From Trematomus loennbergii (Eukaryota > Chordata > Actinopteri > Perciformes > Nototheniidae): 64,000 nt of DNA. Location: positions 166,501-230,500 of the forward strand of contig JAAOOA010000640.1 in NCBI GenBank assembly GCA_012861695.1, given 5' to 3'. How positions within the stretch are numbered: the stretch's first letter is position 1; each line of letters starts with the position of its first letter. The position numbers were made by a program, and so were the translations under genes. Under the pieces are notes generated by a model. It was not told where the DNA came from. It worked only from the letters and a program-made list of their open reading frames with translations, and did not search any database. Positions 34,621 through 46,295 of the stretch are shown here, piece by piece.

Positions 34621-35229
34621 TTAAATCTGCCGGAGTTACAGCAGAAAATCAGTCTAAGAACTAAAGATGTCTTATTAAAAATGATAAACTAAAACTCACA
34701 TATATAGTAATTTAAAGAAACAATGTCAAACAGTAAACCCAAATAGAAAGATCCAAGGCAAAAAGGCGATTCCGTCTCATAATAGCAGTGATACGTTGTG
34801 TTACAGGAAGAGACTGCAGTGTCTCCTGGAGAGATACCTTAGGCTTGTTTGAGACAAGCGGACCTGCGCAGACCTGCGCAATTGCGATCAACGTCTTGCT
34901 AGTGCGTTGCATGATGGTTAGTCATTTTGTCGACTTGCTCTGGAGGCTCGCCTACATGAGACGTTGAAATCTCGCGGGACAAAGACGCCGCAGACTTGAG
35001 AGCGAGGCGCGGCGAGGCGGCGCAGTTTCTCTCCACGGCTGCGGAAGCAAAATGCTTGATGGGAAACGACTCGCTGGTATCTCGAGCTGAGCGCTCATTG
35101 GTGGGTTTTACCCCGTGCTGGAGATGAGACTCTCCATTGGCTCGGCTAAAGTGTGTTGTTGTTTTGTGTCAGTTTTACGTCGCCACTTCCATTCACATTT
35201 TTCATCATTGTTCCACAATGTTTATCATG

Positions 35230-35550
35230 AAATTAATATCTATATATTTTATACTATACTTGCACTGCTTACTGTTGTCATACTTTATATATCTTAGCAT
35301 ATTCATACAACACACTGTTCATACTGTTCTGCTCATAGGCTACTGTATATCTAGTGTATTCATACCCTCACTGTTTTTTCATCATTCAATTCATTCTATA
35401 TTTTATTCTGTAGATTGTGTACATCACTTTTCACTTTGCTGCTTTATGCACTCCTGGTTAGAAGCTAAACTGCATTTTGTTGTCTCAGTACCTGTAATCT
35501 GTGCAATAACAATAAAGTTGAATCTAATCTTGAGCAGGAACAAATGTATT
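35230..35550 (+). mobile_element. LINE 3' UTR fragment
   Basis: An AT-rich run with TACTATACTTGCACTGCTTA, GTACCTGTAATCTGTGCAAT and AACAATAAAGTTGAATCTAAT. This composition and ending are typical of 3' UTRs of fish non-LTR elements and resemble the nested fragment at 15,759-16,060. No ORF is retained. Confidence 0.5.
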
Positions 35551-35599
35551 ACTTTAGTACATATCTGACATTAACGATTAAACACATTTGTCCATTCTT

Positions 35600-35860
35600 A
35601 TCAATCAATCAATCAATGTTTATTTATATAGCCCAATATCACAAATGTTACATTTGTCTCAGTGGACTTCACAGTTTGTACGAATATCAGTATGACAATA
35701 CGACACCCTCTGTCCTTACGTTTCACATCATACAAGGAAACACTTCCAGAGAAAAACCCACAGTTTAAAGGGGAAATGGGAGAAACCTCAGGGAGAGCAA
35801 CAGAGGAGGGATCCCTCTCCCAGGACGGACAGACGTGCAATAGATGCCGTGTGCATTTAT
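35600..35860 (-). mobile_element. L2-type LINE 3' end, minus orientation
   Basis: (TCAA)4 at about 35,601-35,616 followed by TGTTTATTTATATAGCCCAA. This is the reversed 3' tail of a common teleost L2-like LINE. The rest (GGGAGAAACCTCAGGGAGAGCAACAGAGGAGGGATCC region) belongs to its 3' UTR. The element is 5'-truncated at about 35,860. Confidence 0.65.
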
Positions 35861-35937
35861 AAATGCAAACCGAGTCAAGCCGACTCCGGAGGTGGCAGTA
35901 TGCACCTTAAAGTTGTTTGAAATCCGCCAAAAACCGA

Positions 35938-36194
35938 GAGAAGAAGAAGAAGAAGAAGAAGAAGAAGAGAGAAGAAGAAGAAGAAGAAGAAGAAAGAGAA
36001 GAAGAAGAAGAAGAAGAAGAAGAAGAAGAAGAAGAAGAAGAGAAGAAGAAGAGAGAAGAAGAAGAAGAAGAAGAGAAGAAGAGAAGAAAAGAAGAAAAGA
36101 AGAAGAAAGAAGAAGAAGAAGAAGAAGAAGAAGAAGAAGAAGAGAAGAAGAAAGAAGAAGAAGAAGAAGAAGAAGAAGAAGAAGAAGAAGAAGC
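35938..36194. repeat. interrupted (GAA)n trinucleotide repeat
   Basis: About 255 bp of GAA/AAG with GAGA and AAAG interruptions, purine-only on the plus strand. Frames encode poly-Glu, Arg or Lys and are artefacts. It lies inside the left arm of the foldback element. Confidence 0.98.
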
Positions 36195-36305
36195 CAACTC
36201 AGAGCTGTCCGACTTCAGGCGAGCTTTTTGAGACCGCGATCGGCTGCGATCGGCTATTCTCGTCTACTTTCGAGGCCAGCCGCAGCTCGTCTCAAACAAG
36301 CCTCT

Positions 36306-36655
36306 TCTTTCCTGCTGCGGTCAGACTATACAACGACCACGGCCCCTGGTAACCCCCCCCCCCCCCCATTCCTGTTGTGCAATACTTTTGTACAACATAT
36401 ATTTACCGTAAATAGCTGTGCATTTATACTACCAACTTGTTTTACTTTCGCCTGGCTGCTACATACTGTTACTGGTACTGGATGTGTATTTTGTAAATTC
36501 TGACATTTCTAGTTTTTTTATCTGTAATATTGTTTTTTATGCATACTTCTTGAGTGACATATAAAGATATTAAGCTGTCTTTGGCTCTTTGCTGTAACAA
36601 TTGTAAATATCCCTCTGTGGGACAAATAAAGGGATTTTGATTCTGATTTATATTG
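36306..36655 (+). mobile_element. LINE 3' UTR fragment in the foldback loop
   Basis: Starts with CTGCTGCGGTCAGACTATAC and ends CTGTGGGACAAATAAAGGGA followed by TTTTGATTCTGATT. Such an ending is typical of Rex1/CR1-like teleost LINEs. A C-run of about 15 bp lies near 36,353. Confidence 0.65.
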
Positions 36656-37164
36656 CGTTATAATTATGAGATAAAAGTAAAACGTCATAAATCATGCTTC
36701 CTGCTCTAAAGTGTTCTTACCTTTGTCGTTGTTCTCTGAAGAAGAGGAAGCAGAGAGCACGAAGCGTTTTGAAATACCAGTGGGGAGGGAGCATGGATGT
36801 ATATTAAGAACAAGAGGGATAATAATAAGAGAGAGGGGCAGGATTCTCTTTGGTCACATGATTTCACAGAAACAAGGCTTGTTTGAGACGAGCTGCGGCT
36901 CGCCTCGAAAGTAAACGAGAAGAGCCGATTGCAGCCGAGGGAGGTCTCAAAAAGCTCGCCTGAAGTCGGACAGCTCGGAGTCGGCTTCTCTTCTTCTTCT
37001 TCTTCTTCTCTCTCGGTTTTTGGCGGATTGCAAACAACTTTAAGGTGCATACTGCCACCTACTGTACAAGAGTGTGTATCACCATATCATCCTATCACCA
37101 CTTGTGGAATTATACCCTGTATTTACGTTGTTTTAAATTATTCCAATCAATCCTGTTTCATAAA

Positions 37165-37425
37165 CTACATGTCCCACAATGCATCTCGTTTTGTGACATG
37201 CGCACTGAAGAGACTTGCAATTATTTGCCCTGGACTTCTGCTTTCAGACATAGTTAATCACTAAGTTATTATCCTATCCGATAATAATCCAATTCAAAGG
37301 CAATAATGTAATATAATACATTATTTTATATATATATATATTATATATTTATACCGTTACAACCGGCCCTTTGAGTGCAACCTTTGAAAATGTGGCCCGC
37401 GATGAAATTGAGTTTGACACCCCTG
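37165..37425. mobile_element. hAT-type MITE, copy 2
   Basis: Collinear with 10,733-10,990. It ends GAAATTGAGTTTGACACCCCTG, the reversed hAT terminus. It directly follows the foldback element after about 100 bp. Confidence 0.75.
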
Positions 37426-39135
37426 ATTTACAGTATGTTCTTGATATTTGCTATTCTATATTTCTATCATTGACCTTCTACTTTCCTCCTATTTTGAATA
37501 TACTCTTAATATTTAAATGTTTTCATAAAATATAACACATTCAAAGTGCTTTACAAAAATGAAAGACATTAAGAAAAAGGCATTTTAAACAGTCAGTAAA
37601 AAGCAACACAATCTACCTGCATTGCAATTACTCTAAACGTATAATAACGTGCTTTAACCAGTAGGAGGTGCGGGTTAAAAAGCTGTCAAGTTTACAGTGT
37701 TAACAAAATAAAACATACTGCTGTTTCTGGTTTAGTTTACGACGGATATATTTAGTTATTGTTTTGATATTTGTAACACAAAAGCGATGTAAAAAACCCA
37801 CAGCAACACAGAAAAGATGGTCTTAACATGACCCAGCGGTCTAGTAGTTAATAAAAAACAATATATCAAAAACAAAATATTACTACTAACTTTATTGTGA
37901 AATTAAAAACAGAACGGTAAAAGAAAAGTTTCCGGTCTATTCTGAGGCCCGATCTCTGTAGATAAATAAAGAACTACGACAGATGTGTAATGTTTAATGC
38001 AGCCAAACCATTCATTACAATGCATTCATGTGATGACTTTCAAAGAGTAAAGCAAGCACTGCTGAATAAAGTATGATTTGATCTTTTACGAAACGTTTTT
38101 TTCATATGGAATGCAGTTGGAGGTCAACCAATCACAGAGCTTGAGGACTAATCACGTGGGTTGCGGTTGAATAGTCCAAAATCAGCTCCTAAGTTCTAAC
38201 CCTATCGTCTATCCCTTGACCTCTGAGTGAAACGTCACGGGGTTAGGGATAGTGGATAGGAGAATTCAAAAGGACTTAGGAGAAGAGACTGCGGTACTTT
38301 AGAGAATCGACTGCACTTTCACTATCCGACGTGTTTATGATGCGCCAGCGGACGTCATGAATGTGCGTCTGCTGCTGTGGGGAAACTATGGAACTACAGT
38401 TTTCTATACAGCGGACTACAACATGGATGTTTAATAAGAAACGAGGGACTACTGTAAACTCATCTAGAGACTCTGCACCGTGCTCTGATGCTGTTATGCT
38501 TTATGAACGGGGACAACAGAGAAACATATTCTTCATGACCAAAGTTGGAATTGAAATAAAAAAGGAAAGTGAAACTTATGCTCTCATCACCTCTCCCTCC
38601 GGTCCACATTAATACAATGATCCCAATACGTATGATTGTATGAAAAGATCTTAAAATCAATACAATGTATGTATTATAAACGTTAGTCCTTAACATCTAT
38701 CACTGTGTATATCACCATTCAAACATCTTTTAAAAGTTGAACAAACCCCACACAGCTCAGTAAAGACTGTGAAATGTTGACTTTATTTGATCATTTCAGT
38801 AAAACTAACGTTCATATTTCTCTTTTTTGATTATAATACTGATGAATGTTCAAAACAAAGCACTTTGGCAACTTACCACATACGTTTTAAATGCTTAATA
38901 AGCACCGTAACTTTCATGATATCATTTCTCGTTCATAATCGGTTGTTTCCGTGAACGGCCGACTGTTGTGTGACGGCAAATGCTGCGGCCGCAAGGCATT
39001 GTGGGGCAGCATTTTCCTCCCTCCTTTCGGTTAGGGAGGTCCAGTGGTTCCTAAGCTAAAGGAGGTTATAAAGGAAGTTTGAAACCTCTTTCCTTTCATC
39101 TAGAGAATTCAACGGCACTTATCATGGCTGCCACT
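37426..39135. other. 1.7-kb non-coding interval
   Basis: No gene is supported. A partial inverted repeat with ends CTCCTAAGT and ACTTAGGAG and with CTATCCC/GGGATAG inside lies at 38,186-38,283. The frame at 38,361-38,612 has no domain. Confidence 0.4.
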
Positions 39136-39307
39136 CATCTCATCTCATCTCATCTCATCTCATCTCATCTCATCTGATCTCATCTCATCTCATCTGATCT
39201 CATATCTCATCTCATCTCATCTCATCTCATCTCATCTCATCTCATCTCATCTCATCTCATCTCATCTGATCTCATCTCATCTCATCTCATCTCATCTCAT
39301 CTCATCT
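39136..39307. repeat. (CATCT)n pentanucleotide microsatellite
   Basis: About 33 units of CATCT with a few GATCT variants and one ATATCT irregularity near 39,203. Confidence 0.97.
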
Positions 39308-40282
39308 CTTCACCCCAGGTGAGACCCGCCCATGGACCCAGGTGAATAAAAGCAGCAGCCTCCATTGTTCTCCTCTCCTCTGAGCATTACAAATCAGCCT
39401 CCGACAAAACAACGTTCCTGTACGACTGCATTCTCAATAACACAACACACAACTACGGGTTATGTTTAGAAAAATATACAAATAAGGAAGTTAGTTATGT
39501 AAATGCAGTTAGGGACTTTAATCACAATTACATTTTCCTTATGCCTCTTTTGTGGACAATTAGAGAAATATTCTTGATGGGTCAAAATCAGAATACAATA
39601 AGTAAAAGCAATCTTATTGATATTTATTTTTGATATTGAGGTAATCCAAAAGTAACAGAAAGTAATCAGGATACATTACTTTAACATTGGGGTAATTAGA
39701 TTACGTTACTGATTACTGTTTTTAACAGGTAATTGTATGTAACAGATTAAACATTTTTAAGTAACCCCCTAACCCTTCTTATAATCCCTAACTTTAAATT
39801 GGTCTGTGTAGAAAGGATTTTGCAGCCTGTAGGCCAGTAGGCTGAGCTGAAGGCTCTTCAGTGAAACAGCTCAGTGTCAGTGTAGGAGGATGGCTGTATC
39901 TGAGCCCTCTCACTTCATCCATGCACTTTAGGTCAGAGTATGAAGAGTTAAAAATAAATGCACCTCAGTCACATGATCAGAGTTCTTAGACCGGTTCTGA
40001 CACACCCTGCATTTTTCACTGATGACGTGTGGTGTGTATGTTAGTGATCTACGATAACAATCAGACTGCTGCTCATTCTACCTGAGAAACACTGACACAA
40101 ACATGGAATCTTTCTAAATTCATTCTGCTTTAACTCAGAGAGAAACACAATATTTCAAACAGATATTTAGAATCAGCATGTAGAACGTGTCCAGGTAAAC
40201 AGAGACACAGCACAAGTGATCAGAGTGATCCTGATGATGAGACAGATTCCTCTGGGAGCATTCTCACCTGCTGAACTCTCTC
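39308..40282. other. non-coding interval
   Basis: Unremarkable AT-rich sequence with phrases such as GTAATCAGGATACATTACTT. No gene is recognised. Confidence 0.4.
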
Positions 40283-41836
40283 CAGGTCCACTCACAGACT
40301 CTCTCCAGGTCCACTCACAGACTCTCTCCAGGTCCACTCACAGACTCTCTCCAGGTCCACTCACAGACTCTCTCAGGTCCACTCACAGACTCTCTTCAGG
40401 TCCACTCACAGACTCTCTCCAGGTCCACTCACAGACTCTCTTCGGGTCCACTCACAGACTCTCTCCAGGTCCACTCACAGACTCTCTTCAGGTCCACTCA
40501 CAGACTCTCTTCAGGTCCACTCACAGACTCTCTCCAGGTCCACTCACAGACTCTCTCCAGGTCCACTCACAGACTCTCTCCAGTCCACTCACAGACTCTC
40601 TTCAGGTCCACTCACAGACTCTCTCCAGGTCCACTCACAGACTCTCTCCAGGTCCACTCACAGACTCTCTCAGGTCCACTCACAGACTCTCTCCAGGTCC
40701 ACTCACAGACTCTCTCCAGGTCCACTCACAGACTCTCTCCAGGTCCACTCACAGACTCTCTCCAGGTCCACTCACAGACTCTCTCCAGGTCCACTCACAG
40801 ACTCTCTCCAGGTCCACTCACAGACTCTCTCAGGTCCACTCACAGACTCTCTTCAGGTCCACTCACGACTCTCTCCAGGTCCACTCACAGACTCTCTCCA
40901 GGTCCACTCACAGACTCTCTCCAGGTCCACTCACAGACTCTCTCCAGGTCCACTCACAGACTCTCTTCAGGTCCACTCACAGACTCTCTTCAGGTCCACT
41001 CACAGACTCTCTCCAGGTCCACTCACAGACTCTCTCCGGGTCCCTCACAGACTCTCTCCAGGTCCACTCACAGACTCTCTTCAGTCCACTCACAGACTCT
41101 CTCCAGGTCCACTCACAGACTCTCTCCAGGTCCACTCACAGACTCTCTTCAGGTCCACTCACAGACTCTCTTCAGGTCCACTCACAGACTCTCTCCAGGT
41201 CCACTCACAGACTCTCTCCAGGTCCACTCACAGACTCTCTCCAGGTCCACTCACAGACTCTCTCAGGTCCACTCACAGACTCTCTTCAGGTCCACTCACA
41301 GACTCTCTCCAGGTCCACTCACAGACTCTCTCCAGGTCCACTCACAGACTCTCTCCAGGTCCTCTCAGACTCTCTCCAGGTCCACTCACAGACTCTCTTC
41401 AGGTCCACTCACAGACTCTCTCCAGTCCACTCACAGACTCTCTTCAGGTCCACTCACAGACTCTCTCCAGGTCCACTCACAGACTCTCTTCAGGTCCACT
41501 CACAGACTCTCTCCAGGTCCACTCACAGACTCTCTCCAGGTCCACTCACAGACTCTCTTCAGGTCCACTCACAGACTCTCTTCAGGTCCACTCACAGACT
41601 CTCTCCAGGTCCACTCACAGACTCTCTCCAGGTCCACTCACAGACTCTCTTCAGGTCCACTCACAGACTCTCTCCAGGTCCACTCACAGACTCTCTTCGG
41701 TCCACTCACAGACTCTCTCCAGGTCCACTCACAGACTCTCTCCAGGTCCCTCACAGACTCTCTCCAGGTCCACTCACAGACTCTCTTCAGGTCCACTCAC
41801 AGACTCTCTCCAGGTCCACTCACAGACTCTCTTCAT
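40283..41836. repeat. 23-bp minisatellite, about 68 copies
   Basis: The unit is AGGTCCACTCACAGACTCTC followed by TCC or TTC. Variants lack one base (CTCTCAGG, CAGTCCACT, CACGACT). The 557-codon open frame over it (40,216-41,889) exists because none of the three phases of the unit contains a stop, so three units read as a 23-residue repeat. No protein is inferred. Confidence 0.98.
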
Positions 41837-42112
41837 GTGTGGAGGAAACTCAGCTCTTCCTCGTCTGTCCTGTGTCTGCATGCATCTGATCTGAGGACGC
41901 CGTCACACCCTCATCAAACACCTCAGAGTCACGTGGAAACCGTGCAACAGGACGAGCCGTCAGAGGAGGAAGAGCAACACCTGAGCTCAATATAGTTACA
42001 TACAGATAAAATAAATATTCCGATTTTTCCATTATCCGTGATATACCTTTCATTTCTGAATCAGAATCAGAATACTTTGTCCCCAGAGGGAACATTTAAT
42101 TTTGAGTATTTA

Positions 42113-42710
42113 TTCCATATCCTTGATATCAGATGGCAGTACACTAGTTGGCTCTTTGATTTCACTTGTTAGATATATGGTCAACTAGTTTGGCACTCTG
42201 CTTTACATAAAACATTACTAGTTAACTAGTGAATTGTTTCAAGTCATACATGTTGACTAGTGCATTTTTGTACACATTACATGTTACAGGTTGACGCTTT
42301 TATCCAAAGCGACTTACATACTCAATACTGTGGACAATCCCCACAGGAGCAATTTGGGTGAAGTGTCTCAGGGACACAACGACATGCTGACTGCAGTGGG
42401 GTTTTGAACCTGTGACCATCTGATCCCCAGACCAGGGCACTGCGCCACACGCCTCCTACACATCACTAGTAAACTAGTTGCACGTAGTGGGCTGAAAATA
42501 TCCACTAATTTAGGAAAAAGCCATACATGTTGAATCAATATCTAACTAGTTGCATACAGTTGCTCACTAGTGCAAAAAAAGCCAAACTAGTTGAAGGAAA
42601 GGCCTTACATGTAAGAAAATGTGTAACATGTACGGTCAAAGTCTAACATGTTTATAACAGAACCTGACTAGTGAGAACAAATGCCCTCATACCATATCCT
42701 TGATATCAGA
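42113..42710. mobile_element. ACTAGT-rich dispersed element with SINE-like insertion
   Basis: ACTAGT or ACTAGTT words recur about a dozen times, mixed with ACATGTT words. CATATCCTTGATATCAGA occurs near both edges (about 42,116 and 42,694), suggesting target or terminal repeats. No ORF. Confidence 0.55.
42285..42462 (-). mobile_element. tRNA-related SINE-like fragment
   Basis: Contains TTGACGCTTTTATCCAAAGC GACTTAC, a widely dispersed teleost repeat motif. Near the other end is GGGTTTTGAACCTGTGACC, a B-box-like element, followed by GGGCACTGCGCCACACG. It splits the ACTAGT-rich element. The exact SINE family is not assigned. Confidence 0.5.
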
Positions 42711-42737
42711 CGTACTCAGGGGTTAAATTGTGCCGGG

Positions 42738-42893
42738 CTGTCCGGGGCTCAGCCACGGCACATAGGACGATGCTCTGACGTCATCACCCTCGCTCATTTG
42801 TCATTTGTTTAAGCCATAAGTTAAACCATCTCTCGTTCTTAATATAGACTTTATTTAGGGTCGATATGTGTTGACTTTACTTTAAAATAGCAG
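42738..42893. repeat. dispersed repeat, inverted copy of 17,202-17,360
   Basis: GACGATGCTCTGACGTCATC through TTTACTTTAAAATAGC is the reverse complement of the earlier copy. Confidence 0.75.
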
Positions 42894-42993
42894 ATCTCTG
42901 TGACAGGATATAGTTTTTCCGCTTAGTGAACGTGTGTCTCTGCTCCGATCAGGAGCTGCAGCACCGCGGCTCCTTCGTGCAGAGAGTCTGCAG

Positions 42994-43000
42994 CGGTGTG

Positions 43001-43084
<84 letters not shown>

Positions 43085-43107
43085 TGTGTGTTGTGTGTGT
43101 GTGTGTG
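42994..43107. repeat. (GT)n microsatellite
   Basis: About 113 bp of GT with GGTG and TTG interruptions. The preceding sequence GAGTCTGCAGCG|GTGTGTG could mimic a splice donor, but no exon is supported. Confidence 0.97.
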
Positions 43108-44950
43108 AAGAATGTTTGAAATGTAAAGTAAATGCTTCAATCTGGTGCACTTTGAGCACACATTACTAGAGACTAGATCTAGGGTACAACTCTAAACACC
43201 CATATGAAAAAGATCGGTTTACATTTTAATAACCAATTTTGTAACATAACCATAACCTACCATAGCCAATAACAAATAAATGTAACTTTTATTTTTGTTG
43301 TTCATTCATATCTTATTTTACCTAGTAACATGTATTATGCATATTTTTTATATCTCTCAAGTTTTTAAACGATATTTCTGGTTTACTGTCCTATAGTATA
43401 CATTGAATGATTTCAAACCTGTTTATCCAAATAATTATAAAGGAGTGCCTTGGAAATATTTGTTTACATAAATTTGCATTTATCTCTCTCGCTCGATCCC
43501 ACGCCCACTTTGGCTGTGAGCTGCGGACGCCTGATAAGCCAACACCCCCCACTTTCATCACTTACCCATCGTACAGGGCAAATGAAAAGTGTAACCGGGG
43601 TGAAAGGGTGTTACCTTACTTAATTATGAATGTTGTTACATCAAGGCCGAAATTAGGATGAGCGCAAACAGTCAAAAAGGTTTTTTCCCCCAGATCTGGC
43701 GCCCTAGGCGACCGCCTGTGTCGCCTATGCCAAAAACCGGCCCTGTACACATGCTAAATGTATGTACAGTGAGATTTACTCCCATACTTTTGGCCATACT
43801 CACGCAGCCCTACAAATGAATTGAGATTTTCCACACAAATGTTCTTTAGTAAGTGTGCAGAGCAGTGTTTGATTTAAAAAAGCAATTTGAAGGTTGGATA
43901 TTTGTAAACCTTTTTTTGTGTATATATATTAATAATTTAAGATGTAAATGAATTCCAGTTTATTTGTAGTACTTTCTATTTGTATTGTGACATTTGGTGG
44001 CATCAATGTGTGCATTTGATACAGATAATGGAGGCAGTTGCTTTAGGGCCACAGTGTATATCCCTGAAGGTCAAATAATGAGATCCTCGACCTCCGCCCC
44101 CCTCTCGCACCTCCACACAGAGCCCCCCCACATATCAAATCCCAACTTAACCCTGATTATACTTGAACATTTGTGGATCCAGACAAACACAGACCCTCAA
44201 TTGTTGCTGTAGTTTTAAAGTGAGTGAGGAACCCCCCCTGTCAGGTACAACAGCACCCTCCCTCCTCCATATACAGTACAAAGAATCGGAAGTAAATAAA
44301 TGCAGTATTTTATGACTTTTTTCTTTTTAAGTGAAGTATATTGTGTTTCCTTTTTGGAGGTGCCTTTAGATTTCATTACCAAAACTAAGCTGTATTTGAT
44401 GGACTTAAGCCAACAAAGCCTTTACATCTTTGAATTGACAGTCCTGCAGAAAGACTGAGCAGCTGCTGTCTCAGAGGCATGTTTCTGACGTGAAGAGGGA
44501 ACTTTTAACATTTGTGTTTGGTGTAAAAGATTACATGTGTATTCACCTTATATCAGGATGTTACTTGCAGCTTAGTTTGTTCAAATCACACTCACTTTAT
44601 GTATAAAGAGAGGAGGCTTTCCTTGTTCTTTAAAACACAAATGATTTTAAATTCTAAAAATAAATTATTTTACTTTAAGCACTTTAACTGCATTTCACTG
44701 ATACACTTTACTAAAGTAAGGTTTTGAATGCAGGACTTTTACCTGCAGTATTTTCATAGTAAAGTTTTAGTACTTTTCCAGCTGTTAATAATTATTTGAA
44801 TATATAGTGTTTATAACGGGACTTTCTGATTGAATCCAGGAGAGGGCAGTAGTGCTACATTCAGGATGTAGGCTGCAGTAACAACCCTCATTGGGAAAAG
44901 AGTACAATATATAATTTATGTTTAATCTCCAGGATTGTACGGATCAGCAG
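43108..44950. other. 1.8-kb non-coding interval
   Basis: Includes a GCGCCCTAGGCGACCGCCTG phrase at about 43,700 that resembles a common fish repeat terminus. No gene is recognised and all frames are under 85 codons without domains. Confidence 0.4.
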
Positions 44951-45238
44951 GAGGACAATACTTTAAATGTAAGTATTGTTTTTAATTTACTCAAATATTT
45001 GACAACACCTACGCCAAACTCAAGAGGCCTTAAAGCGTGCATCTTCAATAAATATATATAAAAATGACTTTCTAAACTATTTATAAATAAATAAACGTTT
45101 TAATATAAATTCTTTACATTTTCATAAAAATATTTTTTATTAGCAGATCATCATCGCCTCCATCATGTTTACCTTTTACAATAAAAGTGTTCATACACCT
45201 GTTCACTGCTTCTCTCACAGAGCAACTCCACAAACTAG

Positions 45239-45240
<2 letters not shown>

Positions 45241-45315
<75 letters not shown>
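45241..45315. repeat. (CA)n microsatellite
   Basis: About 74 bp, nearly pure. Confidence 0.98.
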
Positions 45316-45316
<1 letters not shown>

Positions 45317-45581
45317 AAAATACTATATTCTGACGTAACCCTTTTGTAGGGATTGCATTGAATGAATTAAAGCAGCAGGAGCAAACGCTTGCCTCGGGGA
45401 GGGAGAAAAAAAAGCCACAGCGGAGAATAAACAGAAGGGTAACCATGGTAACTATGCGCAGGAAGTCCGGTTTCCCTTTTCTGCTCCCGCTCTGTTCACA
45501 CCACTCAAGCCGGGATGGTGCTGCCGCTGCTGCGTCATGACGTCACCGTTTACATCGCTGATTTGCTCCCCAACGGCGCTC

Positions 45582-45583
<2 letters not shown>

Positions 45584-45612
<29 letters not shown>

Positions 45613-45613
45613 C
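45584..45613. repeat. (AAC)n microsatellite
   Basis: Ten AAC units inside the 0.74-kb insert. Confidence 0.95.
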
Positions 45614-46103
45614 GGGGGACTGCGTCGGGTCGATGATCGTGTTGCTTTTAATCATACGAAGCCAGATTAAATTAAATAACGACTTCTCCAACCTTATACT
45701 TTTCTCCAGAGTGCCGTGGTTCATTGTTTATTAATGTGTTTCAGCGGCATTTAGCGACCGCTGCAGTGCTGGCTGCTCTTCCACGGGAGTTTATTCTCCC
45801 GTTAGCTCCGGGTTAGCTCACACGGCTCTAAAGTATTCACTGTCTGACTGTCACACAAGCAGCTGATACATATCCCCAGTTCCCCTTAAGTGGGAGGTGG
45901 GTTTAGTTTCCTGCACGCCTCGACGTAAGAGAGACGTAAATGACGCCGCCTCTTAGCTCCGGAGTCTTGCTTCTAGACCGACAATTTTTGGAGCTGGAAG
46001 TGAACCGCATTCCGGAACAGGAAAAACCGGTACTTTTCAGGCTCTAGCTCCGAGCCGGCGCTGAAAACGCGTTGGTGTGAAAGGGGCATCAGAGCAACTC
46101 CAC

Positions 46104-46138
<35 letters not shown>

Positions 46139-46189
<51 letters not shown>

Positions 46190-46191
46190 CA

Positions 46192-46233
<42 letters not shown>

Positions 46234-46239
46234 CACACA

Positions 46240-46291
<52 letters not shown>
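46139..46291. repeat. interrupted (CA)n microsatellite
   Basis: About 150 bp with AACA and ACCACA interruptions. Confidence 0.97.

Positions 46292-46295
<4 letters not shown>

Larger units (their letters stand above)
35885..37065. mobile_element. foldback element with asymmetric GAA expansion
   Basis: The outer arm 35,888-35,945 (GGAGGTGGCAGTATGCACCT...CCAAAAACCGAGAG) is complementary to 36,999-37,065. The inner arm 36,192-36,305 (CCAACTCAGAGCTGTCCGAC...CTCAAACAAGCCT) is complementary to 36,882-36,990. Between outer and inner arm lies a GAA/CTT tract, about 255 bp on the left but only about 25 bp on the right. The loop carries a LINE 3' end. A single related terminus (GGCTTGTTTGAGACAAGCGG) is at about 34,842-34,865. 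Confidence 0.85.

Noticed and set aside
35844..36503. 219-codon frame rich in Glu, Arg and Lys
   Set aside because: It is the GAA repeat of the foldback arm read through in one phase, flanked by transposon sequence.
40216..41889. 557-codon open frame
   Set aside because: It is entirely made of the 23-bp minisatellite, which lacks stops in all phases. There is no independent sign of a gene.
42926..43000. Possible small exon ending GAGTCTGCAGCG followed by GT
   Set aside because: The apparent splice donor is simply the start of the (GT)n tract, and no partner exon or homology was recognised.
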